A DNA stretch of 64,000 nt from NCBI GenBank assembly GCA_900770635.1, contig CAAGLB010000078.1, positions 1-64,000 of the forward strand. The letters are read 5' to 3'. The stretch comes from an uncultured Alistipes sp. (GTDB lineage Bacteria > Bacteroidota > Bacteroidia > Bacteroidales > Rikenellaceae). Of the stretch, positions 46,635 through 55,701 are shown in pieces; within the stretch, counting starts at the first letter, position 1; each line of letters begins with the position of its first letter. A model generated the notes under the pieces. It had not been told where the DNA came from and searched no databases. It saw only the letters and a program-made list of their open reading frames with translations. The position numbers and the translations under genes are program-made.

Positions 46635-49055
46635 ATGAGTAAGAAAAAAGATATAGAATTTGACGATATGGGCTTGGTGCCTGAGCTCTTCGACGGCAAG
46701 CACCAAGTGATACCCATCATCTCGGGTGGCGAGGATACTATCGAGGATGTTCCCGTACCCGAAACACTACCAATATTGACGCTACGCAGCTCGGTGATAT
46801 TCCCGGGCTCGGTGACACCCATCACCGTAGGACGTGCTAAGTCTATCGCCTTGGTGCGTGCTGTGGAGGCAGGAGATAGCCTACTTGGCGCTGTACTTCA
46901 GATCGATAGCGAGATTGAAGATCCAACGCCTGACGACATGCACAAGATAGGTACTGCTGCACGCATCCTCAAAATTCTTGAGATGCCAAATGGCAACCTC
47001 ACAGTAATCTTGGCGGGCCTCACAAAGATTGAGGTGCAGGAGTATTTGCAGACACAGCCCTACTTCCGTGCTACGGTAACGCCTATTCAGGATAGCAACC
47101 CCGATCCTAAGAGCGTAGAGTTTAAGGCATTGGTAGACTCTATTCGTGAGGTGGCGCTAAGCATAATCAACATATCGCCATCGATGCCTAAGGAGGCGGC
47201 ATTCGCCATCAAGAACCTCGACTCGAGTCGTGCTATCGTAAACTTCATCTGCTCGAACATGGAGTTTTCGGACGACGACCGCCAGAACCTGCTCGAAGCA
47301 CCAGGCCTCATGGCACGTTCACGTCGTCTGCTCGAGATATTGGTGCGTGAGCAGCAGCTCGCCGAGTTAAAGAACGACCTACAAAATAAGGTTAAGCAGG
47401 AGATAGACAAGCAGCAGCGCGACTACTTCTTGCAGCAGCAGGCACGTGTTATTCAGGAGGAGCTTGGCGACACCATGGATGCCGACATCGAGAAGCTACG
47501 TGAGGCTGCAAAAAAGAAGAAGTGGACAAAGACAACAGCCGAACTTTTCGACAAGGAGCTTGCACGCCTCGAGCGTCTAAACCCCTCTATTGCCGAGTAC
47601 TCGGTGCAGATGAACTACCTACAGCTAATGCTCGACCTACCTTGGGAGGAGATGACCGAGGATAGGCTCGACCTTAATGCTGTGCGTGAGCAGCTCGACA
47701 AAGACCACTTCGGCCTTGACGAGGTTAAGGAGCGATTGTTGGAGCACCTTGCGGTGATAAAGCTCAAGGGCGACCTTAAATCGCCAATCCTATGTTTGTA
47801 TGGCCCTCCAGGAGTTGGTAAGACATCGTTAGGTAAGTCGGTAGCTGAGGCTCTCGGCCGTAAGTTTGGCCGCATATCGCTCGGTGGCTTGCACGACGAG
47901 TCGGAGATTCGTGGTCATAGGCGCACATATATCGGTGCTATGCCTGGCCGCATCATCGAGACAATTAAGCGTTGTGGCGCTTCGAACCCTGTGATCATCC
48001 TCGACGAGATTGACAAGGTGTCGAAGTCGAACCATGGCGACCCTTCGAGCGCCTTGTTGGAGGTTCTCGATCCCGAGCAGAACACAACATTCCACGATAA
48101 CTATCTCGACACAGAGTATGATCTGTCGAAGGTGTTGTTCATAGCTACGGCAAACAACATCGGCAATATATCGTCGGCATTACGTGACCGTATGGAGATG
48201 ATTAATATCCCTGGTTATATCCTTGAGGATAAGGTAAATATCGCCGAGAAGCACTTGGTGCGTAAGCAGCGTGAGGCACACGGCATCGACGAAGATAAGC
48301 TATCGCTAAGCCGTGAGGCTATCGTACGCATTATCGAGGACTACACTCGTGAGTCGGGAGTACGAAGCCTCGACAAGAACATAGCAAAGATTAGCCGCAA
48401 CCGAGCTAAGGCCATCGCATTCGAGGAGGAGTACAAAACAACTTTGGATGTAGCAGACATCGAGTCTATCTTGGGTAAGCCAAAGTTTAAGAATGACCGT
48501 TACGACATCGCTGGCATGCGTGGCGTGGTAACAGGCCTTGCATGGACCGAGGTGGGTGGCGACATCCTATACATCGAGTCAATCCTTACTCCAGGTAAGG
48601 GCAAGCTCAACCTCACAGGCAACCTCGGAGATGTGATGAAGGAGTCGGCAACGATAGCCTACGAGTGGGTTATGGCCCACCACAAGGAGCTCGGCATCGA
48701 CCGCAAGATGTTCGAGGAGAACGACCTCAACATCCACGTTCCTGATGGTGCTATACCTAAGGACGGCCCATCGGCAGGTATTACGATGGTTACATCTATA
48801 GCCTCGACATTTACTGGCCGTGAGGTCAAGGAGCGCATAGCTATGACTGGCGAGACAACGCTTCGTGGACGTGTTACAGCCGTAGGCGGCATCAAGGAGA
48901 AGATTCTTGCAGCCAAGCGTGCTGGTATCTCGGAGCTAATACTCTCGGAGGAGAACCGCAAGGATATCGAGGAGATTAAGGCCGACTACATCGAGGGCTT
49001 GACATTCCACTATGTGAACACCAACGACGAGGTACTAAGCACCGCTCTTAAATAG
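46635..49055 (+). CDS. lon: ATP-dependent Lon protease
   Basis: Cytosolic AAA+ serine protease that degrades misfolded and regulatory proteins. The start is ATG 46635 (MSKKKDIEFDD); a TTG 21 bases upstream would sit at the promoter. The N-terminal LAN substrate domain covers about 35-240, with a coiled coil to about 330. The AAA+ module has Walker A GPPGVGKTSLGKS (Lys396) and Walker B PVIILDEIDKV. The protease domain has the catalytic Ser713 in KDGPSAG and Lys754 in GGIKEKILAAKRAG. 806 residues is standard for LonA. UbiD follows after 8 bases. Confidence 0.97.
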   Translation: MSKKKDIEFDDMGLVPELFDGKHQVIPIISGGEDTIEDVPVPETLPILTLRSSVIFPGSVTPITVGRAKSIALVRAVEAGDSLLGAVLQIDSEIEDPTPDDMHKIGTAARILKILEMPNGNLTVILAGLTKIEVQEYLQTQPYFRATVTPIQDSNPDPKSVEFKALVDSIREVALSIINISPSMPKEAAFAIKNLDSSRAIVNFICSNMEFSDDDRQNLLEAPGLMARSRRLLEILVREQQLAELKNDLQNKVKQEIDKQQRDYFLQQQARVIQEELGDTMDADIEKLREAAKKKKWTKTTAELFDKELARLERLNPSIAEYSVQMNYLQLMLDLPWEEMTEDRLDLNAVREQLDKDHFGLDEVKERLLEHLAVIKLKGDLKSPILCLYGPPGVGKTSLGKSVAEALGRKFGRISLGGLHDESEIRGHRRTYIGAMPGRIIETIKRCGASNPVIILDEIDKVSKSNHGDPSSALLEVLDPEQNTTFHDNYLDTEYDLSKVLFIATANNIGNISSALRDRMEMINIPGYILEDKVNIAEKHLVRKQREAHGIDEDKLSLSREAIVRIIEDYTRESGVRSLDKNIAKISRNRAKAIAFEEEYKTTLDVADIESILGKPKFKNDRYDIAGMRGVVTGLAWTEVGGDILYIESILTPGKGKLNLTGNLGDVMKESATIAYEWVMAHHKELGIDRKMFEENDLNIHVPDGAIPKDGPSAGITMVTSIASTFTGREVKERIAMTGETTLRGRVTAVGGIKEKILAAKRAGISELILSEENRKDIEEIKADYIEGLTFHYVNTNDEVLSTALK

Positions 49056-49063
49056 ACAACAAT

Positions 49064-50908
49064 ATGACACTCAGAGAGTTTATAGCCAAGCTTGAAGCAT
49101 CAGGCGAGCTACTACGCATAAGCACCGAGGTAGACTCACGTTTCGAAATTACGGAGATTACCGACCGAGTATCGAAAGCCGATGGCGGCGGCAAGGCACT
49201 ACTCTTTGAGAATGTGCGAGGTAGCAAATACCCCGTACTCATGAACATGATGGGCTCGGATAGGCGCATGGCTATGGCCTTGGGTGTCAACGACCTCGAT
49301 GACATATCGAAGCGCATAGATAACCTCTTGAAGGAGGCGATGTCGCCGAAGAACTCGCTCATGGACAAGTTGCGCATGTTGCCCTTGTTGCAGGACGTAG
49401 CTAAGTGGTTTCCACGCAAAATTTCGGGGCGTGGCGAATGTCAAGAGGTAGTATGGCAGGGCGACGAGGTGGACCTTCGAAAGCTCCCTATTCTCACCTC
49501 GTGGCCATACGACGGAGGTCCATTTATCACCCTCCCTATGGTCTGCACCAAGGATCCCGAAACGGGCATACCCAACATGGGCATGTACCGCATGCAGATA
49601 TTTGACAGCAAGACTACAGGCATGCACTGGCATCGTCACAAGACAGGCGCTCGCCACTACGACGGATATAAGCGCTTAGGTAAGCGTATGCCCGTAAGTG
49701 TGGCCATTGGTGGCGATCCCACATACGCCTACTCGGCAACAGCGCCTATGCCCGACAATATGGACGAGATGCTGCTTGCAGGCATGCTACGCCAGAAGCC
49801 CGTAAGGTTGGTAAAGTGCTTAACCAACGATATTTACGTTCCAGCCGACTGCGACTTTGTGTTGGAGGGATATGTCGATCCAAGCGAGGAACTTGCCGTA
49901 GAGGGACCTTTTGGCGACCACACAGGATTCTACTCGCTGAGCGACCTATACCCTAAGTTCCATGTTGTGGCAATCACATCACGACGTGATGCTGTCTACC
50001 CTGCCACTATCGTTGGTGTGCCACCCATGGAGGACGCATACATTGCCAAGGCCACCGAGCGCATATTCCTCGCGCCGATACGCCTTGCCGTGCAGCCCGA
50101 GGTGCGTGACCTCTACATGCCAATGGAGGGCACGGCGCACAACCTCGCCATCGTAAGTATCGCCAAGCGCTACTTAGGTCAGCCACAGAAGGTGGCCCAA
50201 GGACTATGGGGCGCTGGACAGATGATGTTTAACAAATATTTGGCCATCACGCCCGAAGATACAAACATTCGCTCGAAGGAGGAGATGTTCAAATTATTGA
50301 GCCACTTCGATCCCAAACGTCATCTTATTCACTCGGAGGGCATCCTCGATGTGTTGGACCACAGCGCACCCGAGCGAGGCTACGGCGCAAAGCTCGCCTT
50401 AGACCTCACGGACATCGACACTGAGACTGCGCCACGTGAACTTAAGGAGCCACGCACAGCAAATCCTTGTGGTGGCGTAGAGCTGTTCAACACCGAGCTA
50501 TTCAAGGAGTTAGGCCTTGTGATATTGTATGCCGAGCGTGAGTGGCGAGAGAAGGTCGACGTAAGAGAGTACCTCGACAAAAATGGCATCGAGGCTCGCT
50601 TTGCCGTGCTCTTCGATCGTGGCGCAGCAGGCTCAATGACACTCAGCGACCTGCTATGGATAGCAGCTGCCAACACCGATCCTAAGCGAGATATCGAGAT
50701 TCACAACTCGACACTCATCATTGATGCCCGCTCGAAGCGTCCTGGATATGGCCGCAACCCCGAGCGATTCCCCAATGCTGTGACATCGCTACCCGACACC
50801 ATACACCTTGTGGACAAACGCTGGGAGGAGTACAACATCGGCCCACGCATCGAGTCGCCATCACGCCGCTACCGCAAACTGTGGCTATCAGATAGTGCCG
50901 AATGGTAA
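49064..50908 (+). CDS. UbiD-family decarboxylase (menaquinone biosynthesis type)
   Basis: Prenylated-flavin-dependent non-oxidative decarboxylase. N-terminal MTLREFIAKLEASGELLRI and the following LLFENVRGSKYPVLMN are family hallmarks. The prenyl-FMN/metal region is seen in PNMGMYRMQIFDSKTTGMHWH near 170-195, and the conserved acid segment EGPFGDHTGFYS near 280. The C-terminal part includes FDRGAAGSMTLSDLLWIAA. At 614 residues it belongs to the long Bacteroidota branch, usually annotated for menaquinone synthesis; its flavin-prenyltransferase partner UbiX is not in the window. Six bases separate it from the next gene, so lon, this gene and the HhH gene may form one transcript. Confidence 0.9.
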   Translation: MTLREFIAKLEASGELLRISTEVDSRFEITEITDRVSKADGGGKALLFENVRGSKYPVLMNMMGSDRRMAMALGVNDLDDISKRIDNLLKEAMSPKNSLMDKLRMLPLLQDVAKWFPRKISGRGECQEVVWQGDEVDLRKLPILTSWPYDGGPFITLPMVCTKDPETGIPNMGMYRMQIFDSKTTGMHWHRHKTGARHYDGYKRLGKRMPVSVAIGGDPTYAYSATAPMPDNMDEMLLAGMLRQKPVRLVKCLTNDIYVPADCDFVLEGYVDPSEELAVEGPFGDHTGFYSLSDLYPKFHVVAITSRRDAVYPATIVGVPPMEDAYIAKATERIFLAPIRLAVQPEVRDLYMPMEGTAHNLAIVSIAKRYLGQPQKVAQGLWGAGQMMFNKYLAITPEDTNIRSKEEMFKLLSHFDPKRHLIHSEGILDVLDHSAPERGYGAKLALDLTDIDTETAPRELKEPRTANPCGGVELFNTELFKELGLVILYAEREWREKVDVREYLDKNGIEARFAVLFDRGAAGSMTLSDLLWIAAANTDPKRDIEIHNSTLIIDARSKRPGYGRNPERFPNAVTSLPDTIHLVDKRWEEYNIGPRIESPSRRYRKLWLSDSAEW

Positions 50909-50914
50909 TACCCC

Positions 50915-52021
50915 ATGAAGAACAACAGCACAAAGATTGGCAGATTTATCTATCTGACACCAATAATCATCATAGCAATATGCCTCGTCATACTCTCACG
51001 CCCAAAGATGAACAACGAGGTGAGGATGATGGTGGACTATGCGCCAGTAGAGCGAGATGAGCATAATAATATAAATAAGGATAGCATCGTCGAACGTAAG
51101 CCCTTCGATCCAAATACTGCCGACTATCACACATTCATATCATCGGGCGTACCACGCAACATAGCCGTAAACCTGCTAAAATGGCGAGAGTCTGGCAAGG
51201 TGTTTCGCATAAAGGAGGATGTGGCACTATGCTACGGCATGACCGACTCGCTATACTTCCTGCTCGAGCCATACATCACCATTGGCGAGGAGTTTCGCAT
51301 AAAGAATAAGGGCAGCCAACAGCCTGAGGCAGGTAAGCCCCGCACCGATAAACCTGAACGTCATCAGCTGCGCACCTCACTCGAACCATTCTCGCTCGAC
51401 ACGGTAAGTGAGAAATACCTAGAACTCTTGGGCTTCACACCCAAGCAGGCAGCACTCGTAATTCGCTATCGTGAGATTATCGGCGGCTATAGCTCATTCG
51501 AAAAATTTGCCGAGTGCTACGCCGTAGACAGCATCATGGCCGAGCGTCTGCGCCCCTATATCGTGTTTGCGGAGGAGGGTATCGACTCATCGAAGATGGA
51601 GGTTATAAAATTTCCGATAGAGATAAATAGCGCCGATGTTGCGACACTTATTCGTGTGCGAGGCATAGGCGAGAAGAGCGCCCGACAGATAGTCCGATAC
51701 CGTGAATTGCTCGGCGGATACTACTCCGTAGAGCAAATTTCGGAGCTTCAGGTGGTCACAACAGAGAATTTTCAAAGAATTTTACCACAAATTTGGTGTG
51801 ATAATAGTAAAATTAAAAAAATAAATATTAACTTTGCGGCTCAAAATGAGCTTGAGACTCACCCCTATTTGTCGAGTCGAATGCTCAAACGTATAATTAA
51901 CAAACGACTATTGAAAGGAGGTTGGAGTACCATAGAAGAGATGATCGAGGATAACATATTTACCCAAGATGAGGCAGCACGCATTGCGCCCTATCTTCAG
52001 TTTGGTACAAACCCCGAGTAG
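50915..52021 (+). CDS. Membrane-anchored helix-hairpin-helix (ComEA-like) repeat protein
   Basis: One N-terminal transmembrane segment (about 11-30, LTPIIIIAICLVILS) followed by about four ComEA-type helix-hairpin-helix domains: FDPNTADYHTFISSGVPRNI (near 60), LELLGFTPKQAALVIRYREI (near 168), INSADVATLIRVRGIGEKSA (near 228) and ININFAAQNELETHPYLSSR (near 298). Such domains bind DNA without sequence preference. ComEA proteins take part in DNA uptake, but Bacteroidota relatives have not been tied to competence. The orientation predicts the DNA-binding part in the periplasm. It is often annotated as helix-hairpin-helix domain protein. Confidence 0.85.
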   Translation: MKNNSTKIGRFIYLTPIIIIAICLVILSRPKMNNEVRMMVDYAPVERDEHNNINKDSIVERKPFDPNTADYHTFISSGVPRNIAVNLLKWRESGKVFRIKEDVALCYGMTDSLYFLLEPYITIGEEFRIKNKGSQQPEAGKPRTDKPERHQLRTSLEPFSLDTVSEKYLELLGFTPKQAALVIRYREIIGGYSSFEKFAECYAVDSIMAERLRPYIVFAEEGIDSSKMEVIKFPIEINSADVATLIRVRGIGEKSARQIVRYRELLGGYYSVEQISELQVVTTENFQRILPQIWCDNSKIKKININFAAQNELETHPYLSSRMLKRIINKRLLKGGWSTIEEMIEDNIFTQDEAARIAPYLQFGTNPE

Positions 52022-52140
52022 ATAGCAACAATGTGTCGTGAGGCAACAAGGTTGTCGAAGACAAGCAAAAGAGGTAGGCACGCCGAAAAGTGTCACAAAA
52101 CAACAAAGAAGTATTTAAAAATTTAAAATAGAGAAAGATT

Positions 52141-52332
52141 ATGATTATCATGCCTGTTAAGGAGGGAGAGAACATCGAGCGCGCCCTCAAGAAGTTTAAG
52201 CGTAAGTATGAGCGTACTGGTGTATTGAAGGAGCTTCGTCGTCGTCAGTACTTCACAAAGCCTTCAATCGCTAAGCGTGAGGCTATGCAGCACGCTATCT
52301 ACGTTGAGCACACTTACCGTCAGGAGGAGTAA
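52141..52332 (+). CDS. rpsU: 30S ribosomal protein S21
   Basis: Small basic ribosomal protein that binds near the anti-Shine-Dalgarno end of 16S rRNA; in Bacteroidota it helps hide that sequence, which fits the lack of Shine-Dalgarno sites in this window. VPVKEGENIERALKKFKRK-type start is visible here as MPVKEGENIERALKKFKRKY, followed by LKELRRRQYFTKPS. 63 residues is typical. The first Met (MIIMP) is taken as start. The terminator follows at 52373-52409. Confidence 0.97.
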   Translation: MIIMPVKEGENIERALKKFKRKYERTGVLKELRRRQYFTKPSIAKREAMQHAIYVEHTYRQEE

Positions 52333-52372
52333 TTTGTGACTCGTAGGGTTCTACCCTACCTCAAACCCAAAG

Positions 52373-52409
52373 TCGTGGATTGTACGTCTGTACTTTCCAC
52401 GATTTTTTT
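52373..52409 (+). terminator. Terminator after rpsU
   Basis: 7-bp stem TCGTGGA/TCCACGA (52373-52379 with 52396-52402) with an inner stem, then seven T residues. A second small hairpin GTAGGGT/ACCCTAC (52343-52359) precedes it. Confidence 0.85.
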
Positions 52410-52441
52410 ATTATCACGTGGCACATTCCCCAAATTTTTAC

Positions 52442-52449
52442 TACCTTTG
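52442..52449 (+). promoter_or_regulatory. -7 box for the BspA-like lipoprotein gene
   Basis: TACCTTTG; leader of about 135 bases to the ATG, long enough for a regulatory 5' UTR, though no known riboswitch is recognised. Confidence 0.6.
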
Positions 52450-52589
52450 TGTCAGCAACATACAGAAAATAATGGACATTAGCTCCACATAAGGGTATCG
52501 AATACCCCTCCCAAGAAATTGGGGACATTTTGCTGATATTCGCAAGTTACGACAAGGGTAAACATAAACAACAATAACTAATTTTTACA

Positions 52590-54338
52590 ATGATGAAAAA
52601 ACTACTAACCTTTCTAGCACTATTTACATTGCTTTGCAGCTGCGAGTTTGTCGATGGAATTATCGACATTCCAACCCCAGAGCCAGAGCCCACGCCGAAT
52701 GTCGCCGGGTTTACTCATGATATCATTGCTTCAGAAACAGACGAAAAGACAGTTACCGTAAATGTCACTCCGGGTGATAAAGAAGCACACTATATTCTCA
52801 TGTTTGTAGAGGAGGATGACTATGGCCGCATGTCTGACGAGGAGCTATACCAAGAAGATATTGCATATTTTGAGTGGCTGTCTGGATTCTATAATTCTAC
52901 AACACTTGAAATGACACAACAATATGCAATGTGTGGAGATAAGTCTAAGGTATACACTGACATTAATGTTAGCTCGACATATTTTGCTTACTCATACTAC
53001 ATAGATTATGAAACTGGTGAGCGTAAATCGGATATTACTCGCACTGTATACAATCCTATCATCTCAGACGAGCCCGACACAAGCGGCATTCCATTCAACG
53101 AAATTTGGTACACAACTACCGATAATCAACTTATTACGCCAAATAATGACGATTTTGGCGGTGCTGTATTGCGCTCAAACGTATACGAAAATGGTAAGGG
53201 CGTTATGACATTTGATAAACCTGTGGCACGAATTGGCGATTTCACATTTAGTGACAAGCATAACTTGCTAACAATAACACTACCAAATAGCCTTAAGGAA
53301 CTTGGTTCATGTACTTTCTGCGCATGTACAAACATTGTTAACATTGTTCTTCCAGAGAGTTTACAGAGAGTGGGTGGCTACACATTTGAAAGATGTACAA
53401 ATCTCCGCAGCGTAACATTTCCATCTCGAAGTTTAGAATATTACGGATTTGGTGTCTTTGCGAAGTGTGTTAACCTTGAAGAATTCAAAGGAGGAAATGT
53501 GTCAGACGACGGACGTTGTTATTGCAGCGGCGATTGGTTAATATTTTTTGCACCTGCAGGTCTTACAGAATATACCATTCCTGACAACATTAACGGTATA
53601 GGACAAGAGGCTTTTGATGCCACATGTCCAGATCTTAAATGCATAATATTACATGACAACTTCAGTATTTGGGATTGTGCATGCCTATATTGCCCAAACC
53701 TTTGTGAGTTTAGAGGTAAAAATGTATCGGCAGATGGCCGCTGCCTAATTATTGATGGGGTACTAAATGCTGTTGCTCCAGCAGGACTAACAGAATATAC
53801 TCTTCCTGAGGGAATCACATCTATTGGACCGAGAGCATTTAATTGTAACTACAACATAAAGAAGGTTACTATTCCAGACAGCGTAACGAAATTGCATCAT
53901 GGATGTTTCTCATGGGCAGAGTCGCTTGAAGAGGTCAATATTCCAGATGGTGTGACAATAATTGAATCGCAGGCATTCGATAGTTGTTACAAACTTAAGA
54001 GTATCAATATTCCTAATGGTATCACCGCATTTGCTCACGGTACATTCGCCAACTGCCGAACTATAACAGAGGTTACTATTCCAGAGAATGTTAAGCATTT
54101 CGAAGCTAATGTATTCAGAGGTTGTACAAACCTAACATCAGTCTATTGTAAGGCTAAAGAGATAGCCACCATGGATGATTCTGAGTACGGAGGATACCTC
54201 TTCGACGAGAACGCACCTGGTCGCAAGATTTATGTTCCAAAGGAGTCTGTAGATGCGTATAAGAGTGCAGATGGTTGGAAAGTGTATGCCGATGATATCG
54301 TAGCATACGACTTCGAGAATGACGTAGTCGTAGAATAA
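52590..54338 (+). CDS. BspA-like leucine-rich-repeat (LRR_5) surface lipoprotein
   Basis: Lipobox LCSC (Cys18) and a Pro/Glu-rich linker (28-37) suggest surface display. Residues about 40-165 form a beta-sandwich-like domain. From about residue 200 to 560 there are some ten repeats of the BspA type (Treponema/Tannerella), for example ITLPNSLKELGSCTFCACTN, VTIPDSVTKLHHGCFSWAES and INIPNGITAFAHGTFANCRT; two units are of a longer form containing a GLTEYT(I/L)P piece. BspA proteins of oral bacteria bind fibronectin and fibrinogen; here the target is unknown. Codon use is visibly more AT-rich (AGA, TTT, ATT, AAT) than in the neighbours, which hints at transfer. Confidence 0.88.
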   Translation: MMKKLLTFLALFTLLCSCEFVDGIIDIPTPEPEPTPNVAGFTHDIIASETDEKTVTVNVTPGDKEAHYILMFVEEDDYGRMSDEELYQEDIAYFEWLSGFYNSTTLEMTQQYAMCGDKSKVYTDINVSSTYFAYSYYIDYETGERKSDITRTVYNPIISDEPDTSGIPFNEIWYTTTDNQLITPNNDDFGGAVLRSNVYENGKGVMTFDKPVARIGDFTFSDKHNLLTITLPNSLKELGSCTFCACTNIVNIVLPESLQRVGGYTFERCTNLRSVTFPSRSLEYYGFGVFAKCVNLEEFKGGNVSDDGRCYCSGDWLIFFAPAGLTEYTIPDNINGIGQEAFDATCPDLKCIILHDNFSIWDCACLYCPNLCEFRGKNVSADGRCLIIDGVLNAVAPAGLTEYTLPEGITSIGPRAFNCNYNIKKVTIPDSVTKLHHGCFSWAESLEEVNIPDGVTIIESQAFDSCYKLKSINIPNGITAFAHGTFANCRTITEVTIPENVKHFEANVFRGCTNLTSVYCKAKEIATMDDSEYGGYLFDENAPGRKIYVPKESVDAYKSADGWKVYADDIVAYDFENDVVVE

Positions 54339-54362
54339 CGGTCATAACATACTCACAAGACC

Positions 54363-54386
54363 AAGGGAGGCGAGCGCCTCCCTTTT
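54363..54386 (+). terminator. Terminator of the BspA-like gene
   Basis: 8-bp GC-rich stem GGGAGGCG/CGCCTCCC with a 2-base apparent loop (54365-54382), A before and TTTT after. Confidence 0.85.
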
Positions 54387-54466
54387 CTTATATCTGAGCC
54401 TCATACGGGCAAGCGTCCGCTCTCGTCACGCATCAATAACAGAACACCACACACGAAACGCAGACA

Positions 54467-54498
54467 CAAAAAAAAGAGAAGCTCTCACGAACTTCTCT
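54467..54498 (-). terminator. Terminator of tRNA-Leu
   Basis: On the minus strand AGAGAAG/CTTCTCT (54492-54498 with 54475-54481) followed by a run of eight or more T residues, directly after the tRNA. Confidence 0.8.
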
Positions 54499-54502
54499 CG
54501 AG

Positions 54503-54586
54503 TACCCAGAGCCGGGGTCGAACCGGCACAGGGGTGAACCTACTGGTGTTTGAGACCAGCGCGTCTACCGATTCCGCCATCTGGGC
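54503..54586 (-). tRNA. tRNA-Leu (anticodon CAA)
   Basis: Minus-strand class II tRNA, 84 nt: acceptor GCCCAGA/TCTGGGT, D arm, anticodon stem CTGGT/ACCAG with loop CTCAAAC (anticodon CAA), a long variable arm and T arm GCCGG/CCGGC. CCA not encoded. Confidence 0.96.
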
Positions 54587-54610
54587 ATCAGATTTCTCTG
54601 AAATGGTGTG

Positions 54611-54641
54611 CAAATATAGTAACTATTTTTAAACCTGCAAA
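54611..54641 (-). promoter_or_regulatory. Promoter for tRNA-Leu
   Basis: Minus strand: TTTG (54638-54641), a 19-base spacer and TATATTTG (54611-54618), 24 bases from the mature 5' end. Confidence 0.75.
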
Positions 54642-54675
54642 ATTTTTACGCACTTTTTTTAATATATACCCCAAA

Positions 54676-55701
54676 TTATTCTTTTCTCAGGCTGCGCTCG
54701 GCCCATTCCACATTAGCAAGATACCAGCGCACAGTGCGGCGTAGGCCCTCCTCGAAGCTCATCTGGGGACACCAGCCGAGCTCGTTCATGAGCTTCGTTG
54801 AGTCGATAGCATATCGCAGGTCGTGGCCAGCACGATCCTCGACATAGGTAATCAGGCGTAGGCTCTCGCCAGCAACACGACCAAGCTCCTCGTCGACGAT
54901 GGCAATAAGGCGCTTAACGAGCTCTATGTTTGTCCACTCGTTATTTCCGCCGACATTATAGGTGCTGCCCGCCCTACCCTCGTGAAACACCTTGTCGAGT
55001 GCCGAGGCGTGGTCGCCGACATACAGCCAGTCACGCACGTTGCAGCCTGTGCCATAGACAGGCAGAGGGCGGCGGTTGACGATGTTATATATGAACAGCG
55101 GTATCAGCTTCTCGGGATACTGGTTCTCGCCATAGTTGTTCGAGCAGTTGGTGATGACCGTATTGAGGCCATAGGTGTCGTGGTAGGCACGCACAAAGTG
55201 GTCGGACGAGGCCTTAGATGCCGAGTATGGCGAGTGGGGATCGTAGCGAGTAACCTCGGTGAATGCGCCGCCGTCCAAGCTGAGTGCGCCATACACCTCG
55301 TCGGTGGATATATGGTGGAAGCGCTTGTCAGCGTAGTTGCCACTCCACGCCTTGCGGGCAGCCTCTAAAAGGGTGATTGTGCCTATAATATTATTGTGCG
55401 CAAAGACCATAGGTGCGCTTATCGAGCGGTCGACATGGCTCTCGGCAGCAAGGTGGAGCACGCCATCGATGTTGTACTGAGCAAAGAGCCTATCGACAAG
55501 CACAGCATCGGTGATGTCGCCCTCGACAAAGTGTACGTTACGAAGAGAGAGTATATCTTTGATATTCTCTTTGTTACCAGCGTAGGTGAGCTTATCGAGG
55601 ATGACGATGGTATAGTGGGGATACTTCGTGGCAAAGAGTCGTGCCACGTGGCTTCCGATGAAGCCCGCACTGCCTGTTATCAGTATGTTTCGCTTGTTCA
55701 T
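54676..55701 (-). CDS. rfbB: dTDP-glucose 4,6-dehydratase
   Basis: Second step of dTDP-L-rhamnose synthesis (NAD-dependent). The extended SDR fold begins with ILITGSAGFIGSHVARLF. Catalytic residues are the Asp-Glu pair in HISTDEVYG near residue 127 and YxxxK in SPYSASKASSDHFV near 157. HLAAESHVDRSI is the RmlB-specific loop. 341 residues is normal. Last gene of the leftward operon; its ATG overlaps the rfbD stop by four bases. Confidence 0.96.
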   Translation of the reverse strand: MNKRNILITGSAGFIGSHVARLFATKYPHYTIVILDKLTYAGNKENIKDILSLRNVHFVEGDITDAVLVDRLFAQYNIDGVLHLAAESHVDRSISAPMVFAHNNIIGTITLLEAARKAWSGNYADKRFHHISTDEVYGALSLDGGAFTEVTRYDPHSPYSASKASSDHFVRAYHDTYGLNTVITNCSNNYGENQYPEKLIPLFIYNIVNRRPLPVYGTGCNVRDWLYVGDHASALDKVFHEGRAGSTYNVGGNNEWTNIELVKRLIAIVDEELGRVAGESLRLITYVEDRAGHDLRYAIDSTKLMNELGWCPQMSFEEGLRRTVRWYLANVEWAERSLRKE

